NCBI GenBank assembly: GCA_018675425.1
Contig: JABGYD010000044.1
Span: 1 to 55,725 of the forward strand
Source of the DNA: Kordiimonadaceae bacterium
GTDB lineage: Bacteria; Pseudomonadota; Alphaproteobacteria; Sphingomonadales; Emcibacteraceae
Direction: 5' to 3'
DNA length: 55,725 nucleotides
The notes under the pieces were generated by a model, which had not been told where the DNA came from, made no database searches, and worked only from the letters and a program-made list of their open reading frames with translations. Below are positions 1-10,547 of the stretch, one piece after another (position 1 is the first letter of the stretch; each line of letters starts with the position of its first letter). The translations under genes were made by a program, and so were the position numbers.

Positions 1-649
1 AACCAGAAATAGTAAAGAACGGAACGTTTGCTTCACCTGCAATTGCACGTGCAAGAAGAGTTTTACCAGTACCTGGAGGCCCTACAAGGAGCGCACCCTT
101 TGGTATTACAGCACCAAGACGTTGATATTTAGTGGGATCTTTAAGGAACTCTACAATCTCTTCAAGTTCTTCTTTGGCTTCTTCAATGCCGGCTACATCA
201 TCAAAGGTAACCCGCCCCGACATTTCATTGAGTAGCTTGGCTTTTGATTTACCAAAGCCCATGGCTCCGCCACCGCCCTGCATTTTACGCATGAAAAATA
301 CCCAAATGCCAATTAAAACAATAAAAGGAAGCCAGCTCAGAAGAAACGAGCCAAGCATACTACTTTCCATAGGTTTTGCATTTATATCTACCCCTTTAGC
401 ACTAAGTTTGTCGATTAGTGAAGCGTCATATGGGGCGTAAGTTTGAAAGGTCATGCCGTTAGTCATTTGACCAGCAATATTGTTTTCTTGTATTGTTACA
501 CTAGAGATATTACCAGAATTAACCCCGGATAAAAATTCAGAATAGGAAATTTCAGTGCGGTTATCACTACCAGAAGGCCCTTTAAAGGCACTAAACAAAG
601 CGAGTAGTAAAATTAAAATAATCAACCAGAATGCGAAATTACGTTTCAT
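1..649 (-). CDS. ftsH: FtsH, ATP-dependent zinc metalloprotease (N-terminal part, cut by window edge)
   Basis: Membrane-anchored AAA+ protease that degrades misfolded membrane proteins and short-lived regulators. Only about 216 N-terminal codons are in the window; the gene runs off the left edge. Visible are an N-terminal membrane segment right after MKRNFAFW, a periplasmic domain of about 75 residues, a second membrane segment ending in [13 protein letters not shown], the linker with [15 protein letters not shown], and the Walker A motif GPPGTGKT near bases 63-90. The zinc site and most of the AAA module lie outside. It follows tilS on the same strand with a 124-base gap that holds a possible heat-shock promoter. 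The identification is secure. Confidence 0.96.
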   Translation of the reverse strand, partial: MKRNFAFWLIILILLLALFSAFKGPSGSDNRTEISYSEFLSGVNSGNISSVTIQENNIAGQMTNGMTFQTYAPYDASLIDKLSAKGVDINAKPMESSMLGSFLLSWLPFIVLIGIWVFFMRKMQGGGGAMGFGKSKAKLLNEMSGRVTFDDVAGIEEAKEELEEIVEFLKDPTKYQRLGAVIPKGALLVGPPGTGKTLLARAIAGEANVPFFTISG

Positions 650-712
650 ATTGTCCACGTACAGAACCTCTATTTAAGTATTAATATTCAGATAACATTG
701 TTTCATATCCAA

Positions 713-741
713 TAGATAGGTGCAAACTATTTTGAAACAAG
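713..741 (-). promoter_or_regulatory. Possible RpoH-type (heat shock) promoter of ftsH
   Basis: On the minus strand CTTGTT (741-736) is followed after 15 bases by CCTATCTA (720-713), about 64 bases upstream of the ftsH start. The second box resembles the -10 element of alphaproteobacterial RpoH promoters (CCTATnTA-like), but the -35 box matches only at CTTG. Heat-shock control of ftsH is known in this class; the assignment here is inference from two short motifs. Confidence 0.4.
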
Positions 742-773
742 CCAAATATATAAATTATTATTAAAGTTTATCT

Positions 774-2111
774 TTATTTGTTAAAAACTGCTGAAAAACT
801 ATCCAAATTAGCTCCATTAAGCTCTGACAGAAGAAAATCAGGTAGAATTAATTTACCATTATCACCAATAATGCACGGCAAAGATGGTAAAACTCTATCT
901 CGAAGCTGATGGTGATCAAAGATAGCCAGAAAACGTTCTTTAATATCCGGAATTACCCTCACAATATATTTAACAACACTTTCGTCGATAGGGACTACTT
1001 TTCCGGATATTTCACCCACCTCCATAAGAAATCGATTATCCCACTGATATGTTTTTAACTTCGTAATATTTATCTCATCTGGAATACCTTTAGGCTCTCT
1101 AGTAAAAATGATACACCCCTTAGAAACCTGAAACATAATCACACCCGAAAGCGTTTTCCCAAGAAATTTTGGTTTTTTTAGAGTATCCAGTAAAGCATTA
1201 AGTTTTTTGTGCCGTGGAGGATAATCTCTTCCTCCAATAGTTTTTAAAACTTTACTCAATAATCTCAAGGAAATTTCTTCGTGAAGGTTCTTTTGGAAAT
1301 TAAGATCAAGGCTAGCATATCCAAAATCACTGTAACTAACATAATCCGATAAGGCTAATATCGTCTGCTCTTCCAAAAAAGACCTAACTCGCTGCATCCG
1401 TTCTGCCGTCGAAGAAAGCCGCGCAGCATCAAACCCCTTAATTACATTATTTTGTAGAAGATCACGGACCTGAACTCGAGTAAATTTATCATTATTATTA
1501 CTCGGGTCCTCGATCCACTTTTGGTTAATATTTAATAAATACTTTTCAAGGCTTTCTTTATTAACCCCTAAGAGAGGTCGATAAACTTTTGGAAAATTAT
1601 TAGATTTTTGCGCAGTGGGAAATTCGCTATTTTTTTTCATTGCTGAAAGACCGTCAACACCACTTCCCCGAAACAATCTAATTAAAAATGTTTCTGCCTG
1701 ATCCTGCATATGATGAGCTAAAAACAGATGAGATATTTCATTGTCTTTACACCATTGACCCATCAGCCTGTAACGTGCGGCTCTTGCCTCGTCCTGAATA
1801 TTCGCGATGGGCTTTTGACCAATCCATTTTAGAATGTGCAGTTCAATATCCCAACTAGAAAGCCAATCACTTAATTGCTTAGTTTCTCCCTTAGATTTCT
1901 CACGAAGGCCGTGATCAACTGTCAGAACAAAAAGCCGGATAGAGTGATCCTGACAATACTGATTAAGCAGCAATGTAAGTGCTAAACTATCGGCACCGCC
2001 AGATACACCAACAGCTATACTCCTAGGCAATCCAATTTCGAGAATTTCCACAAGGTTTTTAAATTCTTCAGCAGTAATGGACTTACACTCATTTTTATCA
2101 CTTAATTGCAT
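774..2111 (-). CDS. tilS: TilS, tRNA(Ile)-lysidine synthetase
   Basis: Cytoplasmic ATP-dependent enzyme that converts C34 of the CAU-anticodon isoleucine tRNA to lysidine, so that it reads AUA. The 445-residue protein has the PP-loop motif SGGADS at residues 37-42, the conserved stretch LFLAHHMQDQAETFLIRLFRGSG, and a C-terminal part of the length usual for TilS. Its start overlaps the last 10 bases of cpoB, so the two are probably translationally coupled. The order cpoB-tilS-ftsH is common in alphaproteobacteria. The enzyme should be essential in this AT-rich genome, where AUA codons are frequent. Confidence 0.95.
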   Translation of the reverse strand: MQLSDKNECKSITAEEFKNLVEILEIGLPRSIAVGVSGGADSLALTLLLNQYCQDHSIRLFVLTVDHGLREKSKGETKQLSDWLSSWDIELHILKWIGQKPIANIQDEARAARYRLMGQWCKDNEISHLFLAHHMQDQAETFLIRLFRGSGVDGLSAMKKNSEFPTAQKSNNFPKVYRPLLGVNKESLEKYLLNINQKWIEDPSNNNDKFTRVQVRDLLQNNVIKGFDAARLSSTAERMQRVRSFLEEQTILALSDYVSYSDFGYASLDLNFQKNLHEEISLRLLSKVLKTIGGRDYPPRHKKLNALLDTLKKPKFLGKTLSGVIMFQVSKGCIIFTREPKGIPDEINITKLKTYQWDNRFLMEVGEISGKVVPIDESVVKYIVRVIPDIKERFLAIFDHHQLRDRVLPSLPCIIGDNGKLILPDFLLSELNGANLDSFSAVFNK

Positions 2112-2938
2112 CCTGCTTTTCTTTCCTCAACTGGGCGCAGTCGAGTATTTTCTGAACTGTCAGGAAATCGCGCATTAAGCTCGCGATAGATATCACAAGC
2201 ATCGTTTTTTAATCCACTCTGGTTCAGCGCCATACCTGCTTTAAGAATAAATGCCGGAGCTTTTTGACTTTTTGGATATTTTATCATTCCCTCAAGAAAT
2301 GTTCTGGTCGCATCATCATAATTTAAACGCGCATAATAAGTTTGCCCTAGCCAATACTGTGCATTACCGGCGAGAGTATTCTCTGGATAATCCTTCAAAA
2401 ATCCAAGCAAGCTTATTTCAGCTTCATCATATTGAGCATTTGATACGAGGCCGTATGCATAGTCATATTTCTGTTTTGGGGTGCTTATACCAATAGAAGC
2501 ATTATCTAAAACAAGCCCAAGACTTACTTTTGGCGTTGAGCCTCCAACCTCTCCTTCAATTTCGACAAAACGAAACTCATAATCTTTTTTCATTGTTTCA
2601 ATTTGGCTGTTTAGGGAAGATACCTTATAGTTAGCCTCCTCAAGCTGGCCCGTCATTTGACGGAGCTGAGTTTCGAGCTCGGAAATACGGATATTTATAT
2701 CAGCAATTAACATTCCCTCAGAGCCAGCAGTACTATTTAAACCAGCGGGTGCATCATCCCCAGGGGGTTGAAAGCGACTGCCAGGCTTAAAGACCTGTCG
2801 CTGTATCGCATTGAGTTGTTTTTCAATGACACTTACTCGCTCTCTAGTAGATTGAGCAACCGAAGTGTCAGTAGTCAGTATTAGAATAACCATTCCAATT
2901 AATAACATTAATATATTTGACAAACTTTTGTTCAACAT
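2102..2938 (-). CDS. cpoB: CpoB/YbgF, Tol-Pal associated periplasmic protein
   Basis: Periplasmic partner of TolA that coordinates peptidoglycan synthesis and outer-membrane constriction during division. The 278-residue protein starts with a signal peptide (cleavage near VAQ, residues 27-29), then a coiled-coil segment rich in Q/E/L (about 30-125), then TPR-like repeats from about residue 155 to the end (KYDYAYGLVSNAQYDEAE, AQYWLGQTYYARLNYDDA). It is the last gene of the pal-tol group and is separated from pal by a strong terminator, so it may also have its own promoter in the 90-base gap. Confidence 0.92.
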   Translation of the reverse strand: MLNKSLSNILMLLIGMVILILTTDTSVAQSTRERVSVIEKQLNAIQRQVFKPGSRFQPPGDDAPAGLNSTAGSEGMLIADINIRISELETQLRQMTGQLEEANYKVSSLNSQIETMKKDYEFRFVEIEGEVGGSTPKVSLGLVLDNASIGISTPKQKYDYAYGLVSNAQYDEAEISLLGFLKDYPENTLAGNAQYWLGQTYYARLNYDDATRTFLEGMIKYPKSQKAPAFILKAGMALNQSGLKNDACDIYRELNARFPDSSENTRLRPVEERKAGCN

Positions 2939-2969
2939 AAGTAGCTCCGTATCATTACTCTTTTTTATT

Positions 2970-3010
2970 AAAAAAATGCCCGCGTGACTGAAATTAGTCG
3001 CACGGGCATT
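2970..3010 (-). terminator. Rho-independent terminator after pal
   Basis: Read on the minus strand, AATGCCCG...CGGGCATT forms a long GC-rich stem (outer arms ATGCCCG/CGGGCAT, inner AGTC/GACT pairing) followed directly by a run of seven T. It lies 18 bases beyond the pal stop codon and before cpoB. Confidence 0.85.
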
Positions 3011-3027
3011 CAGAAAAAATTCAAATA

Positions 3028-3552
3028 TTAGTTTACACGTGTGTATCCGCGACGGTTAGCATCTTGATCAGTCCCAACCGGCCGCTCTTTGCCGTAGCTC
3101 ACTGTGCGTACACGCGACCCGCTGACGCCCATTGCAACAAGATAATTTTTAACCGCGTTTGCACGCCGATCGCCAAGTGCTATGTTATATTCGCGTGTTC
3201 CGCGCTCATCACAATGACCCTCAACTATCACATTGACATTATTCGCTTTCATCCAGGTAGCTTGAGCCTGAAGGATGCTTCGCGCAGCCGCATCAACATC
3301 ATATCTGTCATATGCAAAATTAACTGTTGCTCCACCCATTCCGCCCATAACTTGATTAAGTGCTTCTTGTGAAAGCGGATCGAGTCTATCAACTACAACA
3401 GGCATCATTGGCATTGGTGGAGCTATATTTTCTACTGGGTCCGTCATCACCGGGGCATCATCCCGGCCAGTGTTCCCCATATTAGCACAGGCACTTAGAA
3501 TTAGTGCCGCGCCAACTGTTATTAAAAATTTTGCATGAAATATATTTTTCAT
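3028..3552 (-). CDS. pal: Pal, peptidoglycan-associated lipoprotein
   Basis: Outer-membrane lipoprotein that binds diaminopimelate in peptidoglycan and docks TolB, tethering the outer membrane to the wall. The 174-residue product has a lipobox LSAC with the lipidated Cys at residue 22, a short proline-rich linker, and a C-terminal OmpA-like domain (about 70-174) with NFAYDRYDVD and VEGHCDERGTREYN followed by GDRRANAV. It is preceded by tolB with a 206-base gap and followed by a strong terminator. Confidence 0.96.
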   Translation of the reverse strand: MKNIFHAKFLITVGAALILSACANMGNTGRDDAPVMTDPVENIAPPMPMMPVVVDRLDPLSQEALNQVMGGMGGATVNFAYDRYDVDAAARSILQAQATWMKANNVNVIVEGHCDERGTREYNIALGDRRANAVKNYLVAMGVSGSRVRTVSYGKERPVGTDQDANRRGYTRVN

Positions 3553-3758
3553 TTAGTAATCCTTCACAAATTTATTTTTTTATTTTCCCAAAAACACTGC
3601 TATTTTTCATGTAAATCATAGTGAATAATTAAACAAAAAATCTACTGATTAATAGGCTTATTTAGACTATAAGCATAGATAACCGACTAATCAAGCAACA
3701 AAAATTGCTATTTCGGAAGTTGATTATATCTAATTAAAAAACTGGCTTTGATCAACTA

Positions 3759-5099
3759 TTAATCTAACAAAGGTGACCAGGCTGGATCTGACCCATCAAG
3801 AGGCGTAATAATCTGCCTTTCATTATAACCAGTCAGGTCAACAGACCATAATTGAGTATCACCCCCACCGCCACGATTATCATATGGATACTTACGGTAA
3901 TACATAAGAACTCTGCCATTTGGCGACCATGTAGGCCCCTCTTCAAAAAAACTTTCGGTAAGAATTCTTTCTCCAGTGCCGTCCGGTCTCATTACACCAA
4001 TATAAAATTTGCCGCCAGTCTGCTTTGTAAAGGCAATCAAATCGCCCCGCGGTGACCAAACTGGTGTTGCATAAATGCCGGCTCCAAAGCTAATACGCTT
4101 TATATTGTTACCATCAGAATTCATAACATAAAGCTGCTGTGATCCCCCACGATCAGAGTTAAAAGTAACATAATCACCCTCGGGAGCATAACTCGGGCTG
4201 GTATCAATAGCTGAGTGTGTTGTTAATTGCTGAACATGTCTTGTTGCCAACTCCATAACAAATATATCTGAATTCCCCCGCTCAGCTTTTGACATAATTA
4301 CTTTTTTGCCATCTGGTGAAAAGCGTGGAGCAAATGTCATCCCCTCAAACTCCCCAAGCATTTCTCTTTTACCGGTCTCAATATCAAATAAGTAAACGCG
4401 AGGAGTATCATTATAATAGGATAAATATGTAATTTCCTGAGAAGTTGGCGAAAAACGTGGATTCAAGACCATATATGATCCGTCTGTCAAAAACTCATGA
4501 TTGTATCCATCCTGATCCATAATAGCGAGCTGCTTGATGCGATCAAGATAAGGGCCACTTTCAGAAATATAGACAATACGAGTATCAAAATAACCATCTT
4601 CACCTGTGAGACGTTTATAAATTGCATCGGATATCAAATGAGCTATTCGGCGCCAATTACTTGGTGCCGTAAATAATCGTAGCCCTATCATCTGGCTGCC
4701 AGCGAGGACATCCCAAAGTCTAAATTCAACACGGACACGGCCATCCCCTTCAAGGACAGCACCCCCCGTTAACAGTGCCTGTGCACCGACAGCACGCCAG
4801 TTAGAAAATTGCGGTGCGGAGCTAGTATTATCAGTATTAATAAAAGCGCCCGGATCAATTGCACTAAAAAGTCCTGAACGTTCAAGGTCAGCAGTAACTA
4901 CTTGTGCAATTTTCTCCCCAATCTGTAAAACTGAACCAACCTTAGTCAATGCGTCGCTATCTCCTATTAATGGAGTGATAGCAATAGGCAGTGGCTGCAC
5001 GTTACCCCGAGTGATATCTATTTCAATTACAGCCTGGGCAGGCAGACTTATAAACATAACTCCTAAAAAGGATAATATTAAAAATTTTAACAAGTTCAC
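3759..5099 (-). CDS. tolB: TolB, periplasmic beta-propeller of the Tol-Pal system
   Basis: Soluble periplasmic protein that shuttles between Pal and TolA. The 446-residue product has a signal peptide ending at AQA (residues 21-23), an N-terminal alpha/beta domain to about residue 165, and a six-bladed propeller with repeated FSPDGKKV / YAPEGDYV / WSPRGDLI / WSPNGRVL signatures. The length is typical. It sits 30 bases downstream of tolA in the standard tolQRAB order. Confidence 0.96.
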   Translation of the reverse strand: MNLLKFLILSFLGVMFISLPAQAVIEIDITRGNVQPLPIAITPLIGDSDALTKVGSVLQIGEKIAQVVTADLERSGLFSAIDPGAFINTDNTSSAPQFSNWRAVGAQALLTGGAVLEGDGRVRVEFRLWDVLAGSQMIGLRLFTAPSNWRRIAHLISDAIYKRLTGEDGYFDTRIVYISESGPYLDRIKQLAIMDQDGYNHEFLTDGSYMVLNPRFSPTSQEITYLSYYNDTPRVYLFDIETGKREMLGEFEGMTFAPRFSPDGKKVIMSKAERGNSDIFVMELATRHVQQLTTHSAIDTSPSYAPEGDYVTFNSDRGGSQQLYVMNSDGNNIKRISFGAGIYATPVWSPRGDLIAFTKQTGGKFYIGVMRPDGTGERILTESFFEEGPTWSPNGRVLMYYRKYPYDNRGGGGDTQLWSVDLTGYNERQIITPLDGSDPAWSPLLD

Positions 5100-5129
5100 G
5101 TTTCATCTCCTTTAATATCTAGTATTTTA

Positions 5130-5939
5130 CTAACCTATCATACCAGAAGGATCAAAGTTAAGAATAACCTCTCGCCACTGGTCATACATTTCTTGCGGTA
5201 ATTTTAAATCACTATAGGGTGCACACATTCGGACTGCTCGAAGCGCACTATCTGCCGCTACCTTCATAGAGCCAGCCATGCGAACATAATCATCAGCGAC
5301 AGGTGGCCGCGCCAACTTTCCTTCTTGAGTAAGGTAAAATTTAACTCTAACTTTAAGGCTGCCTGCATCCAACGCACCAGAAGGTGGATTCCAGCACTGA
5401 TCTTCAATTTTTTTTTGTATTGCTGAACTTATAGACATAACCTGACGCCGAACATCTAATGAAGTTGCTTGCTGATCTTGCGAGCCAAGCCTATCAGATA
5501 GTTGTTCTATTACATTTTCTTTTTTAGGTACTTTATTAAGAAGCTGAGCAATACGGTCTGAATTATATCTGCTTGGCGGTTTTGGTTTTTCACGTTGACT
5601 AATTTCTGGTGCGACAGATCTTAAATCCGCAACCTTAATGTTTTTTGTAGGTCTTTGTACCTGATTAGGTAATGGCATAGTTGAGAGCATTTTTGGAGGG
5701 GGCGGGGGAAGCTTGGCCTGGCGTATTGGCCTCTTCTCTGGTGGCTTGGGTTTTTCCCGTTCTATATTTGGAAGTTTTGCAATTTCTTTAGTTCTTGTTT
5801 CTTTGGCAAACTGCAAAATTTCAACTGGGATTATAACCATCTCAGAATTCTCAACGCTGTCGAACCAAGGTATTTCCATCGCTGCCGTAACCAGCAATAC
5901 AACATGAAAAAGTCCAGATATGGTCAGCGCATTCTTCAT
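5130..5939 (-). CDS. tolA: TolA, inner-membrane energy-transducing arm
   Basis: Spans the periplasm to couple the TolQR motor to TolB-Pal. The 269-residue protein has one N-terminal membrane segment (about residues 7-24), a proline/lysine-rich extended region (55-135) and a C-terminal domain with DQCWNPPSGALDAGSLKVRVKF and RMCAPYSDLKLP. The long alanine/lysine helix of the E. coli protein is replaced by a shorter proline-rich stretch, as is usual in alphaproteobacteria. It begins 6 bases after tolR. Confidence 0.9.
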   Translation of the reverse strand: MKNALTISGLFHVVLLVTAAMEIPWFDSVENSEMVIIPVEILQFAKETRTKEIAKLPNIEREKPKPPEKRPIRQAKLPPPPPKMLSTMPLPNQVQRPTKNIKVADLRSVAPEISQREKPKPPSRYNSDRIAQLLNKVPKKENVIEQLSDRLGSQDQQATSLDVRRQVMSISSAIQKKIEDQCWNPPSGALDAGSLKVRVKFYLTQEGKLARPPVADDYVRMAGSMKVAADSALRAVRMCAPYSDLKLPQEMYDQWREVILNFDPSGMIG

Positions 5940-5945
5940 CTAATT

Positions 5946-6383
5946 CTACCTTGAGGGATCCGTAACCATAGCAACCCGTGAAAATCCATTGCCGTTAAGA
6001 AGTCCTATAACTTCCATAACACGTCCGTAATTTACCTTCTGATCCCCATGAACATAAATACGATCTTCTTTTCGGTTTTCAAAAATTACTGTGATCCGTG
6101 CCACCATCTGATTAAGGTCAACTTCTTCATCTTGAAGATAAATTTTACCATCCTCATTAATAGTAATTGAGAGTGGCGTATCATTTTCAGGTAGATTGTT
6201 TGCTTCGGAATTAGGGAGATCAATTGGCACACCCACCGTCAAAAGCGGTGCAGTTACCATGAAGACCACCAGGAGCACAAGCATAACATCTACAAAGGGC
6301 GTTACATTAATATCGCTCATTTGCTTATGACGCTTTGCAAACCCTGTGCGTCGAATATTTCCGCCACTTCCGTTTATCTGCAT
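5946..6383 (-). CDS. tolR: TolR, Tol-Pal motor subunit
   Basis: ExbD/TolR-family inner-membrane protein that, with TolQ, forms the proton-driven motor. The 145-residue protein has a single membrane segment (about 30-52) with the conserved Asp in INVTPFVDVMLVLLVV, and a periplasmic domain with INEDGKIYLQDEEV and IYVHGDQKVNYG. It lies 5 bases downstream of tolQ. Confidence 0.95.
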   Translation of the reverse strand: MQINGSGGNIRRTGFAKRHKQMSDINVTPFVDVMLVLLVVFMVTAPLLTVGVPIDLPNSEANNLPENDTPLSITINEDGKIYLQDEEVDLNQMVARITVIFENRKEDRIYVHGDQKVNYGRVMEVIGLLNGNGFSRVAMVTDPSR

Positions 6384-6388
6384 TGACC

Positions 6389-7123
6389 TTATTCCTCATC
6401 CATTTGACGTGAGAGTATTGTTCCAAATTCCTCCGCAAAACCTTCGAGCCTGTTCGCATAACGACCAAGGTCAGCTGATAACACGTTATAAGCAATTACT
6501 GCAGGGATAGCAGCGACAAGACCCATAGCAGTTGCAGCAAGTGCCTCAGCAATGCCTGGCGCTACCACTGCGAGAGAAGAATTGTTGGAAGAAGCAATAG
6601 ACTGAAAACTATTCATGATGCCCCAAACAGTTCCGAACAAGCCAACAAAAGGAGCGGTGGAACCAACTGTAGCGAGAACACTTAAATAATGTTCTAGCCG
6701 CTCCATTTCCCGGCTCACTGTCACCTGCATTACCCTATAGATTCTTTCCTGCGTACCCATAGCAATTTTCCCTGTACTACTGGCAGACGACCTTTGCCAT
6801 TCGCGCATTGCGGACACAAAAAGGATAGCCATAGGATGATCTGGGTTGTGACGGGTTCGTTCATAAAGTTCTTCAAGACTGTTACCAGACCAAAAATCAC
6901 TTTCAAATTCATCAGCCCGTCTCCTGACATTACCCAGGCGTTTGTATTTGTCCCAAATTATTGCCCAACACCAAACCGAAGCTCCAAGCAATATAATCAT
7001 GACACCTTGAACAATAAAATCCGCCTGCCAGAACATTCCAAAAAATGAAAAATCTGGCACCGTTCCACCCAAATTAATAGCCTCCACAGGCTCTACTGGA
7101 CTTGGTGTTATTTCTTGTGCCAT
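6389..7123 (-). CDS. tolQ: TolQ, Tol-Pal motor subunit
   Basis: MotA/TolQ/ExbB-family proton channel subunit. The 244-residue protein shows three membrane segments (about 30-50, 150-172, 190-212) and the family core VGSTAPFVGLFGTVWGIMNSF and GIAEALAATAMGLVAAIPAVIAYN. The N-terminus carries an alphaproteobacterial extension of about 25 residues before the first membrane segment. It follows ybgC by 9 bases. Confidence 0.96.
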   Translation of the reverse strand: MAQEITPSPVEPVEAINLGGTVPDFSFFGMFWQADFIVQGVMIILLGASVWCWAIIWDKYKRLGNVRRRADEFESDFWSGNSLEELYERTRHNPDHPMAILFVSAMREWQRSSASSTGKIAMGTQERIYRVMQVTVSREMERLEHYLSVLATVGSTAPFVGLFGTVWGIMNSFQSIASSNNSSLAVVAPGIAEALAATAMGLVAAIPAVIAYNVLSADLGRYANRLEGFAEEFGTILSRQMDEE

Positions 7124-7132
7124 TCTTGCTTC

Positions 7133-7591
7133 CTAAATTATATTTAAGTTTGTTAAGTTTATTTTTTTTCTTAATTTGCCTAATATTTTTTTCGGCTTAC
7201 CTTCATTATTAATTGCAGCAATTTTTATTACGCCATTTACAAGAATTTTATCATTTCTAATAATATCTTGATTGATAACAAGGCTCGCACCGCCAAGCTT
7301 TATAATTTTAGTTTTAACAATCAAATAATCATCAAATTTAGCAGATTGCATAAATTCAATTTCTGCATGCCTTACAACAAAAATAACATCTTCAGGATAG
7401 CTAAATTTTAACATTTCCTTTTGATTAATACCAACCAGCCTTAGCATTTCAGAGCGCGCTCGCTCCATAAACTTAAGATAATTAGCGTAATACACAACGC
7501 CCCCTATATCTGTATCTTCATAGTAAACACATAGTGGGAAGTGATGTATTGTGTCTTTAATAAATCCAGAATGTGGCAAAATTTTAGTCAT
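7133..7591 (-). CDS. ybgC: YbgC, acyl-CoA thioesterase of the Tol-Pal operon
   Basis: Hotdog-fold thioesterase hydrolysing short-chain or other acyl-CoA/ACP esters; its link to Tol-Pal is by conserved gene position. The 152-residue product has the signature [20 protein letters not shown] (residues 23-42) that contains the catalytic aspartate. The start overlaps the ruvB stop by 8 bases. Lysine- and isoleucine-rich composition follows the local AT bias. Confidence 0.93.
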   Translation of the reverse strand: MTKILPHSGFIKDTIHHFPLCVYYEDTDIGGVVYYANYLKFMERARSEMLRLVGINQKEMLKFSYPEDVIFVVRHAEIEFMQSAKFDDYLIVKTKIIKLGGASLVINQDIIRNDKILVNGVIKIAAINNEGKPKKILGKLRKKINLTNLNII

Positions 7592-8642
7592 TTATACTTT
7601 TTATCTCATTTTCCAGCATATCAGGTTGTGTAATATCAAAAGTTTTTGGTTTTTTAAGGCCAATATGTTCAAAAGCCTGAGGTGACAACATACGTCCCCG
7701 AGACGTACGCTGCACAAGCCCCATTTGCATTAAGTATGGCTCAATAATATCCTCGATTGCATCTCGTGGCTCACTCAGTGCCGCCGCTAGCGTTTCAATA
7801 CCAACTGGTCCACCACCGTAACTTTTTCCAATGCATTTAAGATATTTGTGGTCCATTGCATCGAGCCCACGCGCATCGACTTCTAATCTTTTAAGGGCGT
7901 TATCTGCTATTTCTGCATTTATAGAGCCGCTTCCTGCAACAAGGGCAAAATCACTGACCCGCCGAAGAAGTCTGCCCGCAATTCGCGGGGTACCCCTTGC
8001 CCGCCGAGCGATTTCCAGGGAACCATTACTATCAATTTCAACACCAAGAACTCGGGCCGCGCGGGTAACAATTTTTTCAAGATCTTCTGGATCATAAAAA
8101 TTAAGCCGCGTTGGAATACCAAACCTGTCTCGTAGAGGGGTTGTTAAAAGACCAGACCTTGTTGTTGCACCCACTAAGGTAAAAGGCGGGAGATCAATGC
8201 GCACCGAGCGGGCCGCAGGCCCCTCACCAATTATTAAATCAAGATGAAAATCTTCCATAGCCGGATAAAGAATTTCCTCAACAGCAGGGTTAAGGCGGTG
8301 AATTTCATCAATAAAGAGAATGTCATTTTCTTCAAGGTTAGTTAAAAGCGCTGCCAAGTCTCCAGATTTGGAAATTACTGGACCAGCGGTTGCCCTAAAG
8401 TTAACTCCTAACTCACGTGCCATAATTTGTGCAAGTGTAGTTTTCCCCAGACCTGGTGGGCCAAAAAATAATACATGATCAAGGGCTTTACCGCGAGCCT
8501 TGGCAGCTTCAATAAAAACTTTGAGGTTATCACAGGCTTTACGTTGACCTATAAATTCGCTGAGCGTTGCCGGACGTAAAGAGATATCAGCATCATCCTG
8601 CAATTCACTACCGCTGATTATGCGGTCTTCCTGATCACTCAT
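7584..8642 (-). CDS. ruvB: RuvB, Holliday junction branch-migration ATPase
   Basis: Hexameric AAA+ motor that pumps DNA through the RuvA-bound Holliday junction. The 352-residue protein has Walker A GPPGLGKT at 61-68, Walker B ILFIDEIH at 108-115, sensor region [18 protein letters not shown], and the C-terminal winged helix with [12 protein letters not shown]. The start overlaps the ruvA stop (ATGA-type, 4 bases). Confidence 0.98.
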   Translation of the reverse strand: MSDQEDRIISGSELQDDADISLRPATLSEFIGQRKACDNLKVFIEAAKARGKALDHVLFFGPPGLGKTTLAQIMARELGVNFRATAGPVISKSGDLAALLTNLEENDILFIDEIHRLNPAVEEILYPAMEDFHLDLIIGEGPAARSVRIDLPPFTLVGATTRSGLLTTPLRDRFGIPTRLNFYDPEDLEKIVTRAARVLGVEIDSNGSLEIARRARGTPRIAGRLLRRVSDFALVAGSGSINAEIADNALKRLEVDARGLDAMDHKYLKCIGKSYGGGPVGIETLAAALSEPRDAIEDIIEPYLMQMGLVQRTSRGRMLSPQAFEHIGLKKPKTFDITQPDMLENEIKSIND

Positions 8643-9238
8643 TTAGCAAGCTCCTTTAGTCCAAGCCTTATCAGCACTTGAACATCATCATCTGCACCAT
8701 CATTTATAGCCTTTGAAACTGCAGTGTAAGCTTCCGCTTGCTTGTAACCTAAATTTGAAAGGGCAGACACCGCATCACCAAGTGCAGATGATCTTAACGG
8801 CGATCCATCGCCTAATTTAACTGGTGTTAATGCGAATTTAGCCACTTTATCTTTAAGCTCATGGATGATCCGAGTGGCTAGCTTTGGACCAACGCCAGTG
8901 GCCAGTCCAACCACGGTTTTATCCTGTGCAGCTATAGAGTTTGATAGCTCATCTGGCCCAACGGCTGAAAGTATAGCCAAAGCCACCTTAGCTCCGACAC
9001 CCTGCACAGTTTGAACCAGTCGAAACCAATCACGTTCTAGTTCCGTGGCAAAACCAAAGAGGTGAAAGTGATCCTCGCGTATGTGTGTTTCTATAAGAAG
9101 CGTTACTTCCTCACCCAGTCCGTTCAAATTATTAAGGGTCCGTGAGGAGCAAAAAACATGATAACCAATACCGTTAACGTCAATGATACACCAGTCATCA
9201 CCAAAACTATCAAGTAACCCACGGAGTTTAGCTATCAC
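8639..9238 (-). CDS. ruvA: RuvA, Holliday junction recognition subunit
   Basis: Tetrameric DNA-binding protein that holds the junction open and loads RuvB. The 199-residue product has the N-terminal OB fold ([22 protein letters not shown]), two helix-hairpin-helix units around [13 protein letters not shown] and [19 protein letters not shown], and the C-terminal three-helix domain ([15 protein letters not shown]). It overlaps ruvC and ruvB by 4 bases on each side. Confidence 0.97.
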   Translation of the reverse strand: MIAKLRGLLDSFGDDWCIIDVNGIGYHVFCSSRTLNNLNGLGEEVTLLIETHIREDHFHLFGFATELERDWFRLVQTVQGVGAKVALAILSAVGPDELSNSIAAQDKTVVGLATGVGPKLATRIIHELKDKVAKFALTPVKLGDGSPLRSSALGDAVSALSNLGYKQAEAYTAVSKAINDGADDDVQVLIRLGLKELAK

Positions 9239-9801
9239 GTCCTTGTTCCCTTCATTATAATTTGAGCACCTCTACCCGTTAATCCAGCCTTATCAATAGC
9301 TTCTGAGAGACGCCCTTCTGCGCCACCACTATGTGCATGACATATTGCAACCGCAAGCGCGTCCCCAGCATCTTCACCATTTATCTTTATACCAGGAAGT
9401 AAAATTCCTAACATTGCCTTCACTTGGTCTTTACCAGCATGTCCAGAACCAACTACTGATTTTTTAATATGATTAGGTGAATATTCAGCCACGGGAAGAC
9501 CCGCGATGGCAGGGACTAGTAAGGAAATTCCCCGCGCCTGACCCAATTTTAATGTCGAGTTAGGGTTCTTGTTAACAAATGTTTCTTCAACTGCGGCCGA
9601 TATTGGCTGCCAATCAATAATAACTTGGGTTAGGCCATCATAAAGTTGCACAAGACGCTCTGCTAGGGAAAGTACATTTTGCGTTTTTATAACACCATTT
9701 GCCACGTGACGTAAGTGGGAGCCCTCAACATCAATTATACCCCAACCGGTTTTCCGAAGACCGGGATCAAACCCCACCAATCGTTGTCGAATATTAGTCA
9801 C
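9235..9801 (-). CDS. ruvC: RuvC, Holliday junction resolvase
   Basis: Metal-dependent endonuclease that cuts Holliday junctions. The 188-residue protein shows the four acidic residues of the RNase-H-like site: D12 in [12 protein letters not shown]72/E73 in VEETFVNKN, and D144/D147 in [14 protein letters not shown]. The order ruvC-ruvA-ruvB with 4-base overlaps, directly after yebC, is the usual alphaproteobacterial arrangement. Confidence 0.97.
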   Translation of the reverse strand: MTNIRQRLVGFDPGLRKTGWGIIDVEGSHLRHVANGVIKTQNVLSLAERLVQLYDGLTQVIIDWQPISAAVEETFVNKNPNSTLKLGQARGISLLVPAIAGLPVAEYSPNHIKKSVVGSGHAGKDQVKAMLGILLPGIKINGEDAGDALAVAICHAHSGGAEGRLSEAIDKAGLTGRGAQIIMKGTRT

Positions 9802-10547
9802 GCCCCAAGCTTCTCCATTACTGCTTCAGAAATCTCATAATTACCATATACGTTTTGCACATCATCCAAATCTTCTAGTGCATCAATCATTTTCATTAAT
9901 TTTGTTGCGCTGTCCAAATCGAGTGCGACAGTATTTTGAGCTTTCCAAATTAGTTTTGTTGACTTTGGCTCCTCACCCATCGTCTTTGTAAGGGCAGTCG
10001 AAACAACATTTAAGTCTTCCATGGCACAATTGATTTCATGAATATTGTCATCACTTTCAACATTATCAGCTCCAGCGTCCAGGGCCCGCTCAAACATGTC
10101 ATCGTTGGAAACGTTACTTTCTTCAAAAATTATTTCTCCAACGTGATCAAATTGGTAGGAAACACTGCCTCCTTCGCCCATATTGCCACCATTTTTGGCA
10201 AATGCTGTGCGAATATCAGTCGCCGCGCGATTACGATTATCAGTCAAACTTTCAACTATAATTGCCGTGCCGCCAGGACCAAACCCTTCATAGCGAATTT
10301 CCTCATAATTAGCACTATCACCCGCCTCTGATTTACTAACTGCTCGAGTAATATTATCTTTAGGCATACTTTGCGAGCGAGCGTTTTGAATTGCGAGACG
10401 CAAACGCGCATTAGAATCTGGATCGGGCCCACCCATTTTCGCCGCAACAGTAATTTCTTTTGATAATTTACTAAATAAACCGGAACGCTTCTTATCCTGC
10501 GCTCCTTTTCTATGCATAATATTTTTAAACTTTGAATGGCCTGCCAT
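9798..10547 (-). CDS. yebC: YebC/PmpR-family protein (TACO1 family)
   Basis: Widely conserved protein; members act as transcriptional regulators or, as shown for some YebC and for mitochondrial TACO1, help ribosomes through difficult sequences such as proline runs. The 249-residue product starts [21 protein letters not shown] and contains [18 protein letters not shown] and [19 protein letters not shown], all family signatures. It overlaps ruvC by 4 bases. Confidence 0.95.
   Translation of the reverse strand: MAGHSKFKNIMHRKGAQDKKRSGLFSKLSKEITVAAKMGGPDPDSNARLRLAIQNARSQSMPKDNITRAVSKSEAGDSANYEEIRYEGFGPGGTAIIVESLTDNRNRAATDIRTAFAKNGGNMGEGGSVSYQFDHVGEIIFEESNVSNDDMFERALDAGADNVESDDNIHEINCAMEDLNVVSTALTKTMGEEPKSTKLIWKAQNTVALDLDSATKLMKMIDALEDLDDVQNVYGNYEISEAVMEKLGA

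Noticed and set aside
132-440. Plus-strand open frame of 102 codons at the left edge
   Set aside because: It lies wholly antisense to the ftsH 5' part, whose translation matches FtsH; the serine-rich product is a shadow.
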